Shown here piece after piece: positions 1-12,164 of a stretch of 64,000 nucleotides of DNA (position 1 is its first letter; each line of letters opens with the position of its first letter). This DNA comes from Quercus robur (taxonomy: Eukaryota > Streptophyta > Magnoliopsida > Fagales > Fagaceae). The stretch is from contig NC_065545.1 of the NCBI RefSeq assembly GCF_932294415.1, positions 18,108,857 through 18,172,856 on the forward strand, given 5' to 3'. Position numbers and translations under genes: made by a program. The notes beneath the pieces were generated by a model. The model saw only the letters and a list, made by a program, of their open reading frames with translations, made no database searches and had not been told where the DNA came from.

Positions 1-129
1 CTCTATCTCTTGGCTTTTTAATGGTTTCAAAATATGAAAATTTTGTTATAAACTCAAATTTTAGATACTTAAAAGGATAGATAAATAAATGTTGAATTCT
101 ACATATTTTAAGAATCAATTAAGATGGTG

Positions 130-193
<64 letters not shown>

Positions 194-502
194 ACAGGTA
201 TTTACTATTTACTATACTCTTAAGACCATCAAATGAATCTATTTTTTAAGTTTATTTTAATGAATCAATTAGATGTCTAAACTTTATGTATTTACATTAC
301 TCTCTTCTTTTAATTGTTAATAATTATGAACTAGTTATTTTTGTTTCTTTATTTAAATGATACAAAACATATACTTGTAATTACATTTATTTACAATTGT
401 TTATTTATTTTGTTATTGTTAATTTTTTGTTGATTAACATATTTAGAATATTTTTTCTTTTAATCTTGCCCCCCCTAAACTGAAATCCTAGCTCCGCCAC
501 TG
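1..502. mobile_element. Right end of a hAT-like DNA element, left end outside window
   Basis: The stretch ending at 502 reads CTAGCTCCGCCACTG, the reverse complement of CAGTGGCGGAGCTAG, which is a common terminal inverted repeat of plant hAT-type elements. It follows AT-rich non-coding sequence with a long TA tract. No partner terminus lies to the left, so the element presumably starts before the window. No transposase reading frame is visible. Confidence 0.45.
131..188. repeat. (TA)n microsatellite
   Basis: An uninterrupted TA dinucleotide run of nearly 60 bases inside the hAT-like end. Confidence 0.95.
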
Positions 503-2669
503 GGTCTCACTGAAAGAAAAGGAGGGAAATTAACCACCCTAGTAGGAAGAACCCAAGCAAGAAGTTTCCGGAATAGGATAGGAACCAAAACACGTGTGTG
601 CAGTAAACCTTTGAAAAGAATTTATTATCATTAAATAAATATGATAAATTTGTCATTATATATTATGTAAACTAATTTTTATTTATTCAGCAAAAAATAA
701 AAAAATAAAAAAAACTAATTTTTATTTATTTATTTATATATATAAGGAAATTCTATCGTATTCTTTAACTAGACTATTTCACTCTATCTATGGAATATCT
801 CAAAAATTTCATAGACAGATAGTGTAGTGAATAGAATTTAAGATATTTGGGTTTACAACACGCTCTTTAACTCCATTGAGTCCACTACCCAGATGTCATT
901 GAAGGAACTATATAACCAAAATTTGGTAGTTATATTTGATGAGAGATAGAATCATGATTTTATCTTTAATTGGCCAAAACATGAATAAGATAATTGGTTG
1001 TTCAAGAATAAAAGAATATGTATTTTAAGTATCTGTTTGGAAATATCTTATTTATTTATTTTGTAATTTATCAAAAGTACTGTAGAAGATTTTAAAGAGT
1101 AAGAAAATAAGTTGATTTTTTTTTTTTTTTGTTAAAAGTACTATAGGCCAAAAAAAAAAAAAAAGAGCAAAGTGAAACCCGCAATAAATAAAAAGGTCCG
1201 GTATTTTGAGCAAAAATCATAGAGTGAGACCCACAAATAGTGAATAGCTCTTGGCTTTTTGACCAAAAACATTAGAGTGTGACCTACAAAAACAATACCT
1301 AAGTCAATTGAGCAATAAGCCAACTGAAAAAAATAAAATAAAATTAAAAAAAAAAAAAAAGCTTCTTTTTGCTGCACACAAGTGAGATTCGCAAAAAGTA
1401 TAGGGACAAGACTAAGAAAAAAGTTCCCTTATACCAGCTTATAATCAATCACATCTCAAATGTACAATAAAAGTCAAAAATAAATAAATACATTGTTGGT
1501 ACAAACACAATAATAATAAAAATAACATAAAAAGAAAACTAAATAATACTTCTGAATATTATTTATTTGAGATTAGAAAATACACAACACTATTTGGACT
1601 GGGGAGCGATATTTGCTTTCTTTAAGGAGATTTAAGCCCTTGGTTGGCTAAACTTTGTAACCAGTGCAGACCTTCTCTGACTTGTCTCCCCAAGGATACA
1701 ACAGCCCAACAAATGTCATATGGCTAGAACAATTTATGCACAAAGTGTTCAAGCGCAAAGCTCCACCAAAAAGAACACTTCCTTGCCAAAAAACCTCTCT
1801 ATTTGTTTAGTGTATAAGAATGCTTACACTAGATTTTTTTTTTTTTTTTTTTTTTTGGTATACTTTGGAATGAGTCTGAATGAGTTTATTTATAAGCTCA
1901 ATGGGCCTCACGAAATTATTACCCAAATTAATCTGATTAATTAAGTCTATAATTCTGATATAGTGGGTGTTACACGATTAATTGCTAGACATAAATCTGA
2001 TGGGTTGGATTTACAAAATTAATAGATGAGATAAGGAGTTTTTGAATAATGAAAAGGCCCAAACGGCTAGTCCATTAAGTAGGTTAATTGCTCTTTATTT
2101 TCCAAAATAAAAATGTCATTTACTCACCAACGAATATGGAAAATATTCCGAATGTATCTAGCCCAATTTTTGCTCCAATACATATCAACCTATTAATCAC
2201 CACAATAAAAAGAATAAAATAGTCCATCTCATTTTTAATATAGAATTAAATATTTTCATTAACTCCTTATTTTACATATTAACTTCCACATCTTTATATT
2301 TATATTGTCATATAAATTCATTTTAATTAAATAATATTAAAATGCTCCAACATACATGTGAAATAAAGTTATACTATATTCAACAATAACAAAATATAAG
2401 TTAAAGAAAAGAAAAGTTTTAATTCATTTATCTATAATATGTCATAATTGAACTCAACTTTTTTTGAAGTCCATAAAATCATTTATGAATAATTCTATTT
2501 TAAATGTAGTCAAAATTTATCTTTTGCTATACAAAATCAAAGATTCCGTTCAAAAGTCATATGTATTCGGTGTTGTAGTGAAATCTAATTTAAACAATAT
2601 TTATGGTGAATGTTCGGTTAATAGTTGCAATAGAAATGGAAAGAGTAAGTATAACCACTCTGTAATTAA
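503..2669. other. AT-rich intergenic sequence, no gene seen
   Basis: No reading frame here has protein-like composition or plausible splice structure. The sequence holds several A or T homopolymers (near 1118-1132, 1150-1163 and 1833-1855). The short open frames are dominated by Phe or Lys from those tracts. Confidence 0.6.
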
Positions 2670-2805
2670 TAGTCCGTTTGGATTAAAAGAGAAGTAAGGA
2701 GAGTAGAGTAAGGTAAAGATGACTCAAAATTTAATTTATTTTCAGCTTAACTTTACTTTACTCCTCTCCACTCCTCCTCCCTTCCCCCTTAATCCAAACG
2801 GGCTC
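2670..2805. mobile_element. Small inverted-repeat MITE
   Basis: About 136 bp, bounded by AGTCCGTTTGGATTAA on the left and its near inverse TTAATCCAAACGGGCTC on the right. The inner parts (purine-rich left, CT-rich right) also pair, so the whole can fold back. It is non-coding. The superfamily cannot be decided from the termini, and no clear target duplication is seen. Confidence 0.55.
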
Positions 2806-4062
2806 TAAATTGGTAGGCAATTGATTTTTTGACCCTTACTAGCTATTGGCACAATTAAGATAAAAAAAATTAACAATTTTTTTAAGTTAAATATAAAATG
2901 GTGAACTTCCATTTTCAAAAATAAAATTTTCATGATCTTTGAAATCTTATGGATAAAATTTTTTGTTTTTGTTTTTCATTGTTGGTCTATTTATTTTTGC
3001 TTTTAAAGAATAACAGATTGCAAATATATCTTAAATTATAAATACATGGTTATTTTGTAACTTCTGAAAATTTTTATTTGTAGGAAATATTTTTAAAAAA
3101 TTAAGGGAAAGAAATAGCTGATTTCTTTTATACATTTATATATTTTTTTCATTAAAGTAATATTAAAATTTTTCTAAAATGATTTATTAATAAATATCCT
3201 AAAGATGCCGGTTAATAAAACTTTAGGCAATGTATGGTCTTTAACCTTCGTCATCAACACTTACACCTATAAACACTTCAACTATAAGAGGGCGTAGATC
3301 CTACTCATGGGTTCCACACAGGAGCCTACCCTCCACCGGCCTACAACTTGAATTTCGTTAACTTCAGTGGATCCCATTACCCGGAAATGACTCAATAATC
3401 AACAATATAGCTATCATAAAAATCCATCAAAGTTGCATGAAAATTGAAAATTAAGTACAACGAATGGCTCTTCCTTTTCGGCTCAAGAATTTGAGGTATC
3501 TTTTCTCATTTGTAACATGTTTAAAAAAGATACTAAAATTGAGGTGGTTCTGACTAATGAAAATGACATTTGTAAATTTGTCAGGTATTACTAAATATGT
3601 GACGTGATGAGTGTGTAATTATTCAAGTAATTTTAAGATTACACATTATTTTATAATTTTTTATCATAATTCTGATATATCTGACTGTGAATGGTTATTT
3701 GTCACTTATACAATGACTTACAATTTTTTTTTTACTGCCACTCACACTCTGACACCTCACAATTGTGGCAAAAAAAGTTGTGAGATAAGTTGTATATGGT
3801 CCTAGATTTTTTCGCTTCTTCTTCTTCCTCCTCCTCTTCTACAGTACTTTTTTTTTTTCATTTTGTTTTCTCACTAACCTCAAATCTAATCCTATATTTT
3901 TGTCAATTTTCCATTTCGTTAATTATATATCATGACCTATCCTACTAAGAAAACGATTATAAATTAAGTCATTGTGAGGCGATTGATTCAAAAGTCATAG
4001 TTCTAGTCTTGTCTCTCTTCTTTTTTGTTATCGTCAGGTTTTTTTGATTCCTTTCGAAGTAA
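2806..4062. other. AT-rich intergenic sequence, no gene seen
   Basis: Non-coding. A CT-rich stretch at about 3814-3842 lies upstream of the membrane-protein frame at 4063 and could belong to its promoter or 5' leader, but no clear core promoter can be named. Confidence 0.5.
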
Positions 4063-4602
4063 ATGTCTTCGTTTTTTTATAGACTTGCCAATGGGTTCAC
4101 ATCATCCCTACCTTTACACTTCCACTGGATAAGAAGCTCACTGCCTAGCCCAGTCCCTGCTTCCACCAGACATGCCATCTTTGCATCAACAATTGCTGTA
4201 CTTTTATGCTTTATACAAATGAAGTATGAAAACAAGAATTTTACTCCTTTTGATACTCACCCAAAAACCATGAATGTTTCCATTTTCAGCTTGCTTCTTT
4301 ACTGTATCTCATCTATGGCTGAAGCCACACTCAATCGTGCAATATTTGTGCTTGTTTGTGGTCACACCAGTGATGTCTCGGCTGCTCTTTTAGTGGCTTT
4401 GCTAGCATCTATTATCTTGCCGGTTCCACTAAGATGGTTAGGTTACATTGTTTTCATGTATATAATGGTTCGCGTGTTTTTGGGCTTACTTCCAATTGGT
4501 TGGTTGAAACAGTGGGTCATTGAGAAGGCGAGGAAATTAGCAGTGCATGCATGCCTACCAATGTTTCTACTTCAAATGTTTCCTGACAATACTCGTCTCT
4601 AG
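4063..4602 (+). CDS. Putative plant membrane protein of unknown function
   Basis: A single uninterrupted frame of 179 residues that I do not recognise. It has several hydrophobic stretches fit for membrane segments: about 38-55, 72-92, 98-125 and 128-150. The last two flank a short polar link. A basic amphipathic segment follows (around 152-163, with WLKQWVIEKARK). Residue composition is balanced rather than homopolymer-driven, unlike other long frames nearby, which is the main argument that it codes. An AATAAA lies about 40 bases after the stop at 4641 and could serve in polyadenylation. No intron is needed. It could be a fragment of a larger gene or a retroposed copy. A chance frame cannot be excluded. 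Confidence 0.45.
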   Translation: MSSFFYRLANGFTSSLPLHFHWIRSSLPSPVPASTRHAIFASTIAVLLCFIQMKYENKNFTPFDTHPKTMNVSIFSLLLYCISSMAEATLNRAIFVLVCGHTSDVSAALLVALLASIILPVPLRWLGYIVFMYIMVRVFLGLLPIGWLKQWVIEKARKLAVHACLPMFLLQMFPDNTRL

Positions 4603-4722
4603 GGCCTTTCTTTTGTGCTTCACCACCTGCGTTATGAAAGAATAAATTGACACAAAGTTTAAAGACGTTGAGGGGGAGTTTGTGGTATATTTTTGTATTA
4701 AAACCTCATTATTATTATTATT

Positions 4723-4871
4723 ATTTTTTTTTGGAGAGAGAGAGAGTCTCAATCTATAGCATCCGTTCCTGATAATAGCTCTTTTTCATCAGACTAAGAC
4801 ACCAATTAGTTTTTGGTAGAAACGGAGATTAAACCTCAAATCTCTTATTCAACTATCAGAGATTTTTTGGA
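4723..4871 (-). mobile_element. tRNA-derived SINE, family 1, copy A (5' truncated)
   Basis: Read on the minus strand this matches the copies at 13379-13560 and 53615-53763: a B-box-like segment, then the conserved words for TTGGTGTCTTAGTCTGATG and AGAGCTATTATCAGGA, a GAGAGAGAG tract and a poly(A) tail (T run at 4723-4732 on the plus strand). The tRNA-like head is incomplete. Confidence 0.6.
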
Positions 4872-5124
4872 TATGTCTCTCATTATTTTTCTCTCATTAT
4901 TTTTCTTTCGTGTGTGTGTTTGTTTCTCACACACACACACACACAAAAAAAAAAAGAATAATTGTCCCACATTAGTGAAGATAATATGTTGCGTACAATG
5001 TAACTCTACAAATATATGTCACCATAAAGGATGATTATAATTGGGCTATTACTTTTTTTTTTATAAATAGTTTCAATCAACTCCTGATAATAACTTTTTG
5101 CATGATCCTTGATAATTATGTAAA

Positions 5125-8106
5125 CTAGCATTTAACCCGCACAATGCCCAGGATCATTTTATGAATTAAGATACTTCGCATTCAACATAAACTCAGTTCT
5201 CCCACTTCCACTACATACATTCAAACTTAAATAATGTAGTATATTTAAACATATAGTATCCAATATTCCCTAAAAATGTTAAAACATTAGTATCTTCGAA
5301 TCACTTCATGTGTGTACTTCTCTTCTCAAAGAGGCCACTTGGAGGAACACATGAAATGAGTTCGAACAAAGGGAATTCTCCATAATGCTCCTCTATTTTG
5401 CATACAAAAATACAATATCTTCAAAACCATCTAATATTTCCTATCAAAGAATATTTTTGGTTTATGAGCTACCACACCTAAGAGAGAATAGTGTTTATCT
5501 AAAAATAATAATGATTTCACTTTAAGCAAATAAAACTTAACTTACATTTGAGCATCACGTCAAGCTTCTGCAATGCAAGAAGATTGACATAAAAATCTGA
5601 ACTTGGTGCATTTTTACAGTGAGTTATCTGCCTATAAGCCTCCTTTAAGAATCATCTATTCTAGAAAAAAAAATTTTGTTTATTATAACCAAATATACAC
5701 ATCAATATTTATGCCAAATCAATATCCAATTTCCTGTTTCTATTGAAATGAAATTGTTATTTAACTGGGAAAAAAAAACATGGGATAACTTTCAAAAATA
5801 TTATCTAGTTTACACAACATATAAAGTGAAGAAATTGCACCCTAGAACTATATGCATATTTAGTGGAGGACCATAGTCAAACGTTATTATGATCCTTAAT
5901 AAATTTTGAAAAATTGCTCAAGAAAGGCTTCTAAATAAACCACTCTACAGGAAATATTTATCACAAAGATATATATAGACACCTTCTAAATGTGTACATT
6001 CTACAAATTTTAAAAGTATGCACTCGGTAGATACTGCACCATTAGAACTAAAATCGAATGTCATATAAAAAAACACCAGCTTCATCTCGAAGCCATAAAC
6101 CAAGCATAATTTAAGATATAAAAATTACAAACCAACGTTTTTGTAAATTAATCCAAGGATTTATATACAAATATTTTCTACATTAGACACTCTATCCATA
6201 TACTTAGCTTAAATTTAGAAATACCCTTTCCCTAACTCATTGTAGGTAATTCATAAAAGAGGGAAAAGTGAGTTATTTAACCAAATAAATTTAAGTATCA
6301 TATTGTATAGCGGTTGCCTCGGCCTCATCAATAATAGATAGATAACCAAAACCAACCTAGCCCAAATACCCAAAACATAAGTTTCATGAAAATGGCAATG
6401 CCTCATCATATGTAATTAGTAGAAGGGGTAAAAAGAGAGTAATTTTAGAAATATAGAGTTAAGTGTTATCTCATGCCAAAAGTGAGTTCAGCTTTATAAT
6501 ATGTTTCAAAATTTGTAACATATTGAAACACAGTGGTGTTCCAATGAATACTTATCAAAAAAATAAATAAATAAATAAACAAACAATGGTGTTCCAATGA
6601 ATCTTATGTAAGGTATGGACTTTTGAGCAAAGGGAACCTATCAATTTAACGTGATCTAAGATCTACCAACTAAAAGTGAAATCAACGATACACACTTTGC
6701 AGTTTTAAGTCCATCAAAGCAACAAACATACATGTATCAACATCACAACACAGATAGCAATATAACAATCTAATGCACACAGTAAATTTGAATGATCAAA
6801 ACCCACTACGGATCCAACCCCATCAATCTATGATTTCAGTTTCTAATTCACCCATATTCCAATTCTACACATCAAGTATTAAAATAATAATAATAACAAT
6901 TATGTGCATACTTAGAACCAATAAAAAAAATCAACAGGCATTAAATGTTTATACAATGATCAACCTTAACAACATTTTCAACACACACACACAAAAAATA
7001 TATATATATTTATAGATTATGAGAATATTAGAAACCTTAAGAGATATACCCAAACCTAAGCCTAAATTAAAATAACTTCAATCACAATATATATACACAT
7101 CGCAATCATTGCAGAAGTATAATTTACTAGAACCTTGTAATGGTCTTTAATAAAGATTCAGTGAAAATTAATATTGATTGTGGTATTTGCACTATGCGTT
7201 TGTTTTACGGTTTTTAGAAAGAAAAAAAAAAAAAAAAATCAGTACCTTAATTTGATGAAATTAGAGACTCTAGATTGTGAAAAGATTCCACTTCATCTCT
7301 GGAGAGAGAGAAATTGAATGATTTAATTGCAAAATAGAAGAATTGAAAAAATCTATTACCGAAAAAATTAAAAAATAAATAGTCACATATTAAAACCTTA
7401 TTTCCTTAGCCCTAATTTCTGAATTTAAATTTGGAACCAAATTGAAAATTTTGAAAAGATATAACAGATCTAATTTACCCCAAAAAAAAAAAAAATCAGA
7501 GAAATAATAGAACCCATCAAAGGCGTTGTTTGTGGGTGGAGGGGACATTTTTTGGTTCTTGACGCCGAAGTCGGTATCATCTTCCTTCTTCTGCTTCTTT
7601 CTCTAGAAAAATCAAAAAGGTGAATGAACTCTGATCTTAGTTTTAACGAAAGTGAGTTAAAGATTTTTTGAGAGAAATAGAGAGGCATTCTATCAGAAAC
7701 TAAAGAGTGCAAAGTTGAAAAGAGCAGATGGCAGGGAAGTTTTTTCTTTTGGCCGTGTGTTTAACGAATTGGAAGTTGAAACAGCGCTTGGGTTGCAGCA
7801 CTTGGGTTGGAATCAATGGGTTTAATGTTTGGCTTTGAGTTTTTCATAGGATATAACTTTTCAAATTAAACTCTATACGCGGCAGATTTTTAGGTGGAGA
7901 TTTTTCCTACAGAGAGATGCGACGTACGTCTACAACATTTTTACAACAAATCACAGGTGGTTAGTTGTTATTGATTCAAATTTGAAACTAACACTAAGAT
8001 TACTTTTTTGCCCTAAAAATGTTGTAAATATATCATTTCTCTTTCCTACATGTCAGAACCACCTTAATTGTAGGAAAAAACTTTTGCTTTTATATATAGT
8101 ATTAGA
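5125..8106 (-). mobile_element. Non-autonomous Helitron candidate
   Basis: On the minus strand the left end begins TCTAATACTATATATAAAAGC, a typical plant Helitron 5' terminus. The right end is GGGCATTGTGCGGGTTAAATG followed by CTAG and then T, fitting the CTRR-T rule with a GC-rich imperfect hairpin just upstream. The base before TC is G rather than the expected A, so the 5' boundary is less sure. There is no Rep/helicase coding sequence. The interior is AT-rich non-coding DNA. A less AT-rich stretch at about 7510-7800 could be captured host sequence, but I recognise no exon in it. Confidence 0.5.
7926..8041. mobile_element. MITE remnant related to the one at 17488-17664
   Basis: Inverted words CTACAACATTTTTACAACA and AAAATGTTGTAAATATATCA bound about 116 bp. 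The same terminal words bound the MITE in MIEL1 intron 3. Non-coding. Confidence 0.4.
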
Positions 8107-9537
8107 CAACTCCATTATCCTTGATGATTATGTAACTGATTCCTTAATTGCATGATCCTTGCTATCATCCATTAGCTCTTTGATCCTTCTTTCCTTTATC
8201 CTTGCTAGAAGCTTTAATTTCTTTATATTTCCTGTGATCTTTTGGTTGTCGCTAATAAATTCAACCATCTCATATGGGGAAAATTATACAATACTTTGAA
8301 ACCACACTAATGGTATATTCTCTTTCCTTTCACGTGAATAGTAAGTAGGTTTTACCATAAATTTCATTAATGTGACCCTTTATCATTTGAGAGAGGGGAG
8401 TAAAGTATCATTCTACTCTTGGTGGAGTTTGTACCATGTACTCACATTAAAATGTCTTACTTTAGTAGTTTAGTGGGAGAGAGCAGAGAGAAAGCGAGAA
8501 AAGACAGGAGAGAGAATAAAATTGATTTTACACAATGCTACAATTGTTATGTATATTTACTTAATTAACCAAGCTGTAAAAATTTATTCAAAATGCCTCT
8601 CCAGATATGGGGTGTTTTTTTTTTTTTCAACAATTAATATCATGTATTTTGCATTTTGTTGGGTTTTAAACTAAGCAATAAGAATGCTCTTACGACGTGA
8701 GTCACTGGATTAGAAATAAAACACTACATAGGTTGAGGATGGATAGCTTCCTAATTTGTGTGGCAAACTAAAACCCAATTCCATCACAATAAGGGTTATA
8801 TTGGTGTCCATAGCTGAAATCAATATCAATATCATATGGGTTGGTTGAGAACATAGAAAACTCTAATGACATATCAATTAAACTTACTCCTATTGAAAAA
8901 CAAGGAATGTAAATAACAATATATATACAGCATCAGAGATAAAGGGAGAGAAGATCCCTATCTTGAAGTAATTGTGGTGTTGGAAGAGAATGGAGGTTTC
9001 ACTGACGTAGGCGTGGCATGGTGACTATTCCGAAAATTGGCTAGGTCCCTAATATGGAATTAGTAGAATGAAATAATATATGATACCTATATAAAATTCA
9101 GTAGAAATTCTTGTAATAAAATAACTATAATAATTGTGATAATGGTCAGCAAATAAGTTTTTATTTTTTTCCTATTAATCAACACATAAGCTTTTTTATA
9201 ATATACACAAGTCTTTTATTTCTGGCTATATAGCTCTAATTAATTGGTGTGTGTTACTTAAATTAGTATTCTAGACTTAATAGATAAGATGACATTAAAA
9301 TAATATATGTTTGGTAATGTAAGTCGGTTCGTAGGCTCTCTATTAACCTGCCAATCAAGGATTCCGATTAGTGCAAGGAAAACAAAGTAAAAACCCTACC
9401 AAATATTTTATATATAACTCTCTTAAAATTAATTCACAAAATCTACATAGCTTATTCATTCCAAAAAAAAAAAAAAAAAAACAAAAATCTACATAGTTTC
9501 TTTGTTTTTAATTGATTAACTCTCAACGTATTCTATC
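8107..9537. other. Intergenic region upstream of the NAC gene
   Basis: AT-rich, no gene seen. It presumably includes the NAC promoter and 5' leader. The A run at 9463-9481 lies less than 100 bases before the start codon. I could not identify a definite TATA box or transcription start. Confidence 0.5.
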
Positions 9538-11703
9538 ATGGGTAAGGGTATCAACAAGATTCAAGCCACAGTGCAAGAAAGCCTCCTCCAACACCTTTAC
9601 AACAAAGCAACAGGAAGATCAGACAGTACAACTCTCAAATTCAATATCCCAGAGTGTGACTTGTATGGTGATGAGCCTTGCAAGATTTGGAGTGATCATT
9701 ATCATCATGGGACTGGTAGTACAACGTTGTTGTTAACTGGGAACAATAAGAACAACATGAAGAAAAACGAAGAGCTTTACGTGTTCACAAAGCTGAAGAA
9801 GAAGAGTGTCAAGGGCACACGTTTTGATCGGACGGTAGGTGACAAGGGTGCATGGAAAGGCGAGGACTCCGGCGTCAAGATTTATTGTGACGACAAAACT
9901 AGTGCTCTTGAGACTGAGACGGCAATGCCGCCGATCAGGGTTCATGGGTTGAAGAAAAGGTATCGGTATGAGAGTAGTTCTAAGTCGGTGAACGATGATG
10001 GGCGTTGGATCATGTACGAGTATAGCCTTGATGCCTCCATGCTTCCTCATGCAAAAGTAAGCAAATTAATTACTACTTTTTCAAAAAAAAAAATTATTTT
10101 ATTTTATTTTTTGGGTGCATGGTTTATTTTCACTACATATTTTAGACGTGCACAGCCTATAATAATAATTATATAGATAGATACATTTGGTTTTGGAGTA
10201 GACACAGAATCAATGTTTGATATCTAATTGATTCAATTGGACGTCTTTGGGCTTTAAAAAAATAATAATAATAAGAACAACAAAATAAAAATTGAACCAA
10301 TTTAATAGTCTTATATAAGAAATAAAAAGATTTTTGGGGGTTAATTAATCATATTTCTTTTGAAAATTTTAGGTAAATTTAGGGGTAAAATTTTAATATT
10401 GGAGAGGGGGGCAACCATACATCTTTTGAAAATTTTAAAAAAAAGTTTAGGGGTAATTTTTAATATTTGAGAAGTTTGGGTATAGGTTTTGGTTTATAAT
10501 ATTAAAGAACGCCAGGTTAACCCTAAATTAATTTAGGGTTAGCATGATTGCTATACGAGTACATAAATGATAAAACTACAATAAATTTAGGTCTTTTGAG
10601 CATAATATCTCTAACAACATGAAATTTTCTCTGGTTGCTTTAGGTTTCTAAACGAGACCATGTCACTAATAAAGTTGGTAGTTGCTAGGTTCTCGCCCTT
10701 CTGATCTGGGTTTTGGAAATTTTTTGGAGTTTAGATCCAACATGGGCACACTAGAAATTAAGAAATTGGTTTTTATGTAAATAGTTTTCCGTATTAATAT
10801 TTTCAATGGACCCACTAAACTTCATATATCAATAGGTTCTACAAAAAGATTATGATTGTAGACAACAATCACATCGTGACCAAGTTTCAATTCATTTTCT
10901 TTTCAATTCTCTTGTAATATAAGTTCATGTACTTAATTGAGAAAAACAAATTCAATTACTTGTGCCACTGTTGTTTGGCTTTGCCTTTTATCTACTGTAT
11001 TAGCATTATCCTATTTGAACATTTGTTAAAGACAACGTTGTTAACCCATCAGTGATGGTCAACTACTTTGATAGACTCTTAACTTAGCTATTAATTTGTG
11101 TACCTATTGCAGTTCCCAGATTATGTTCTCTGTCGAATTAAAAAGAATGATGAACCAGAAAAGAAGAGAAAAGTAAGAGAACCAGAGAATGCAAAGAAGA
11201 TGAAAGAGAATAAAGGTGATCAAAGGACGAAGCCTGAGCATATACACGAGAAAACAAAGGTGGTTTCACTTGAAATACAAGAAAACAAACAATTGGAGCC
11301 TATATGCAACAACAATGGCATACCATCAGCAAAGACAACCACCACAAATCCTAGTAAGGTTGCAGCTATTGATGCTGAGTTGCAACCTGTCAGTGATAGA
11401 GTTATTATTGACTTGACCGATGATGATGATCACGACAATTCCACTAGTGAAGATGTAGTAGTGATCAACAATATTGGAACTACATTAGTAGGAAAACAAT
11501 TGGATTCAAAGGACTCACCCCCAGAGAAATTAGCGATTGAATCTCCTAAAGTGGATGAGTCATTGGAGGAGATTGACTGGGATATAGCATTTGCTGAAGA
11601 GCTAGTGGAAGGTCAATCACAGCCTATGCAAGAGCCAGGGATTGAGATGTTGCCTAATCTGTTATTTCTAGAGGATTGGCTCGGTATCAAAGTCTTAAAA
11701 TGA
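9538..11703 (+). CDS. Divergent NAC-domain protein (putative transcription factor)
   Basis: Two exons, 9538-10056 and 11113-11703, joined by a GTAAGC...TTGCAG intron, give 369 residues. NAC proteins are plant DNA-binding transcription factors acting in the nucleus. Subdomains B to E are recognisable: IPECDLYGDEP near residue 38, a C-like block with GTRFDRTVGDKGAWKGEDSG, a D-like block GLKKRYRYE through WIMYEYSLD, and E as PDYVLCRIKK right after the intron. Intron position before subdomain E is usual for NAC genes. The core of subdomain A (normally PGFRFHPTDEEL) is missing. Only a remnant like QHLYNKATG is left, so dimerisation may be altered. The C-terminal part has a basic KKRKV cluster (190-194) suited to nuclear import, then an acidic segment with VIIDLTDDDD (270-279), which looks like a SUMO-interacting motif. 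The start is the first ATG of the frame. Target genes cannot be inferred. Confidence 0.82.
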
Positions 11704-12164
11704 TAGGATAGGATAAAATTCAATTACATAACCAATATGTAACATGCACTTCAGTAACACTTTGCGTGCAGCATTTATGTTTCTTCACATGTTCAGGGAT
11801 GTATTCAAGGATAATTGGTGACTAGTTGTAAATTTATTCACCAAGCAAGAATTTTCTTTTCATATGTTAGCTTTAGCATTTAACCATCCAAGCTTATTCA
11901 AGAGACAGCGATTGAGATGTTGACTAATGTGTATTTTTCAGGAGGATTGGCTTGGTTTCAAAAGCTTTAAATGATAGGAGATGTTAAATTCAATTAGTAA
12001 CCATTAGTATCTATTGCAACATACATGATGTTTACTTGTTCAGCTTTTATAAACGCTTTGACATGTTCAGGGATGTTTTTAAAGATTATTGATAACTTGC
12101 AAATTCATTGGCAAAATGCAAGAATTTTCATTTCATATGTTAACTTTAGCATTTAACCATCTAA
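11641..12164 (+). repeat. Tandem duplication of the NAC gene 3' end
   Basis: Two diverged copies of about 250 bp lie head to tail: 11641-11892, which includes the last 20 codons and stop of the NAC gene, and 11911-12164. Shared landmarks are ATTGAGATGTTG, GAGGATTGGCT, TGATAGGA, ACATGTTCAGGGATGT and CATTTAACCATC in the same order. The second copy is beyond the stop codon and is probably 3' UTR or dead sequence. Confidence 0.85.

Noticed and set aside
2464-2697. A 77-residue plus-strand frame
   Set aside because: Its end runs into the MITE at 2670-2805. Composition is AT-driven and there is no motif.
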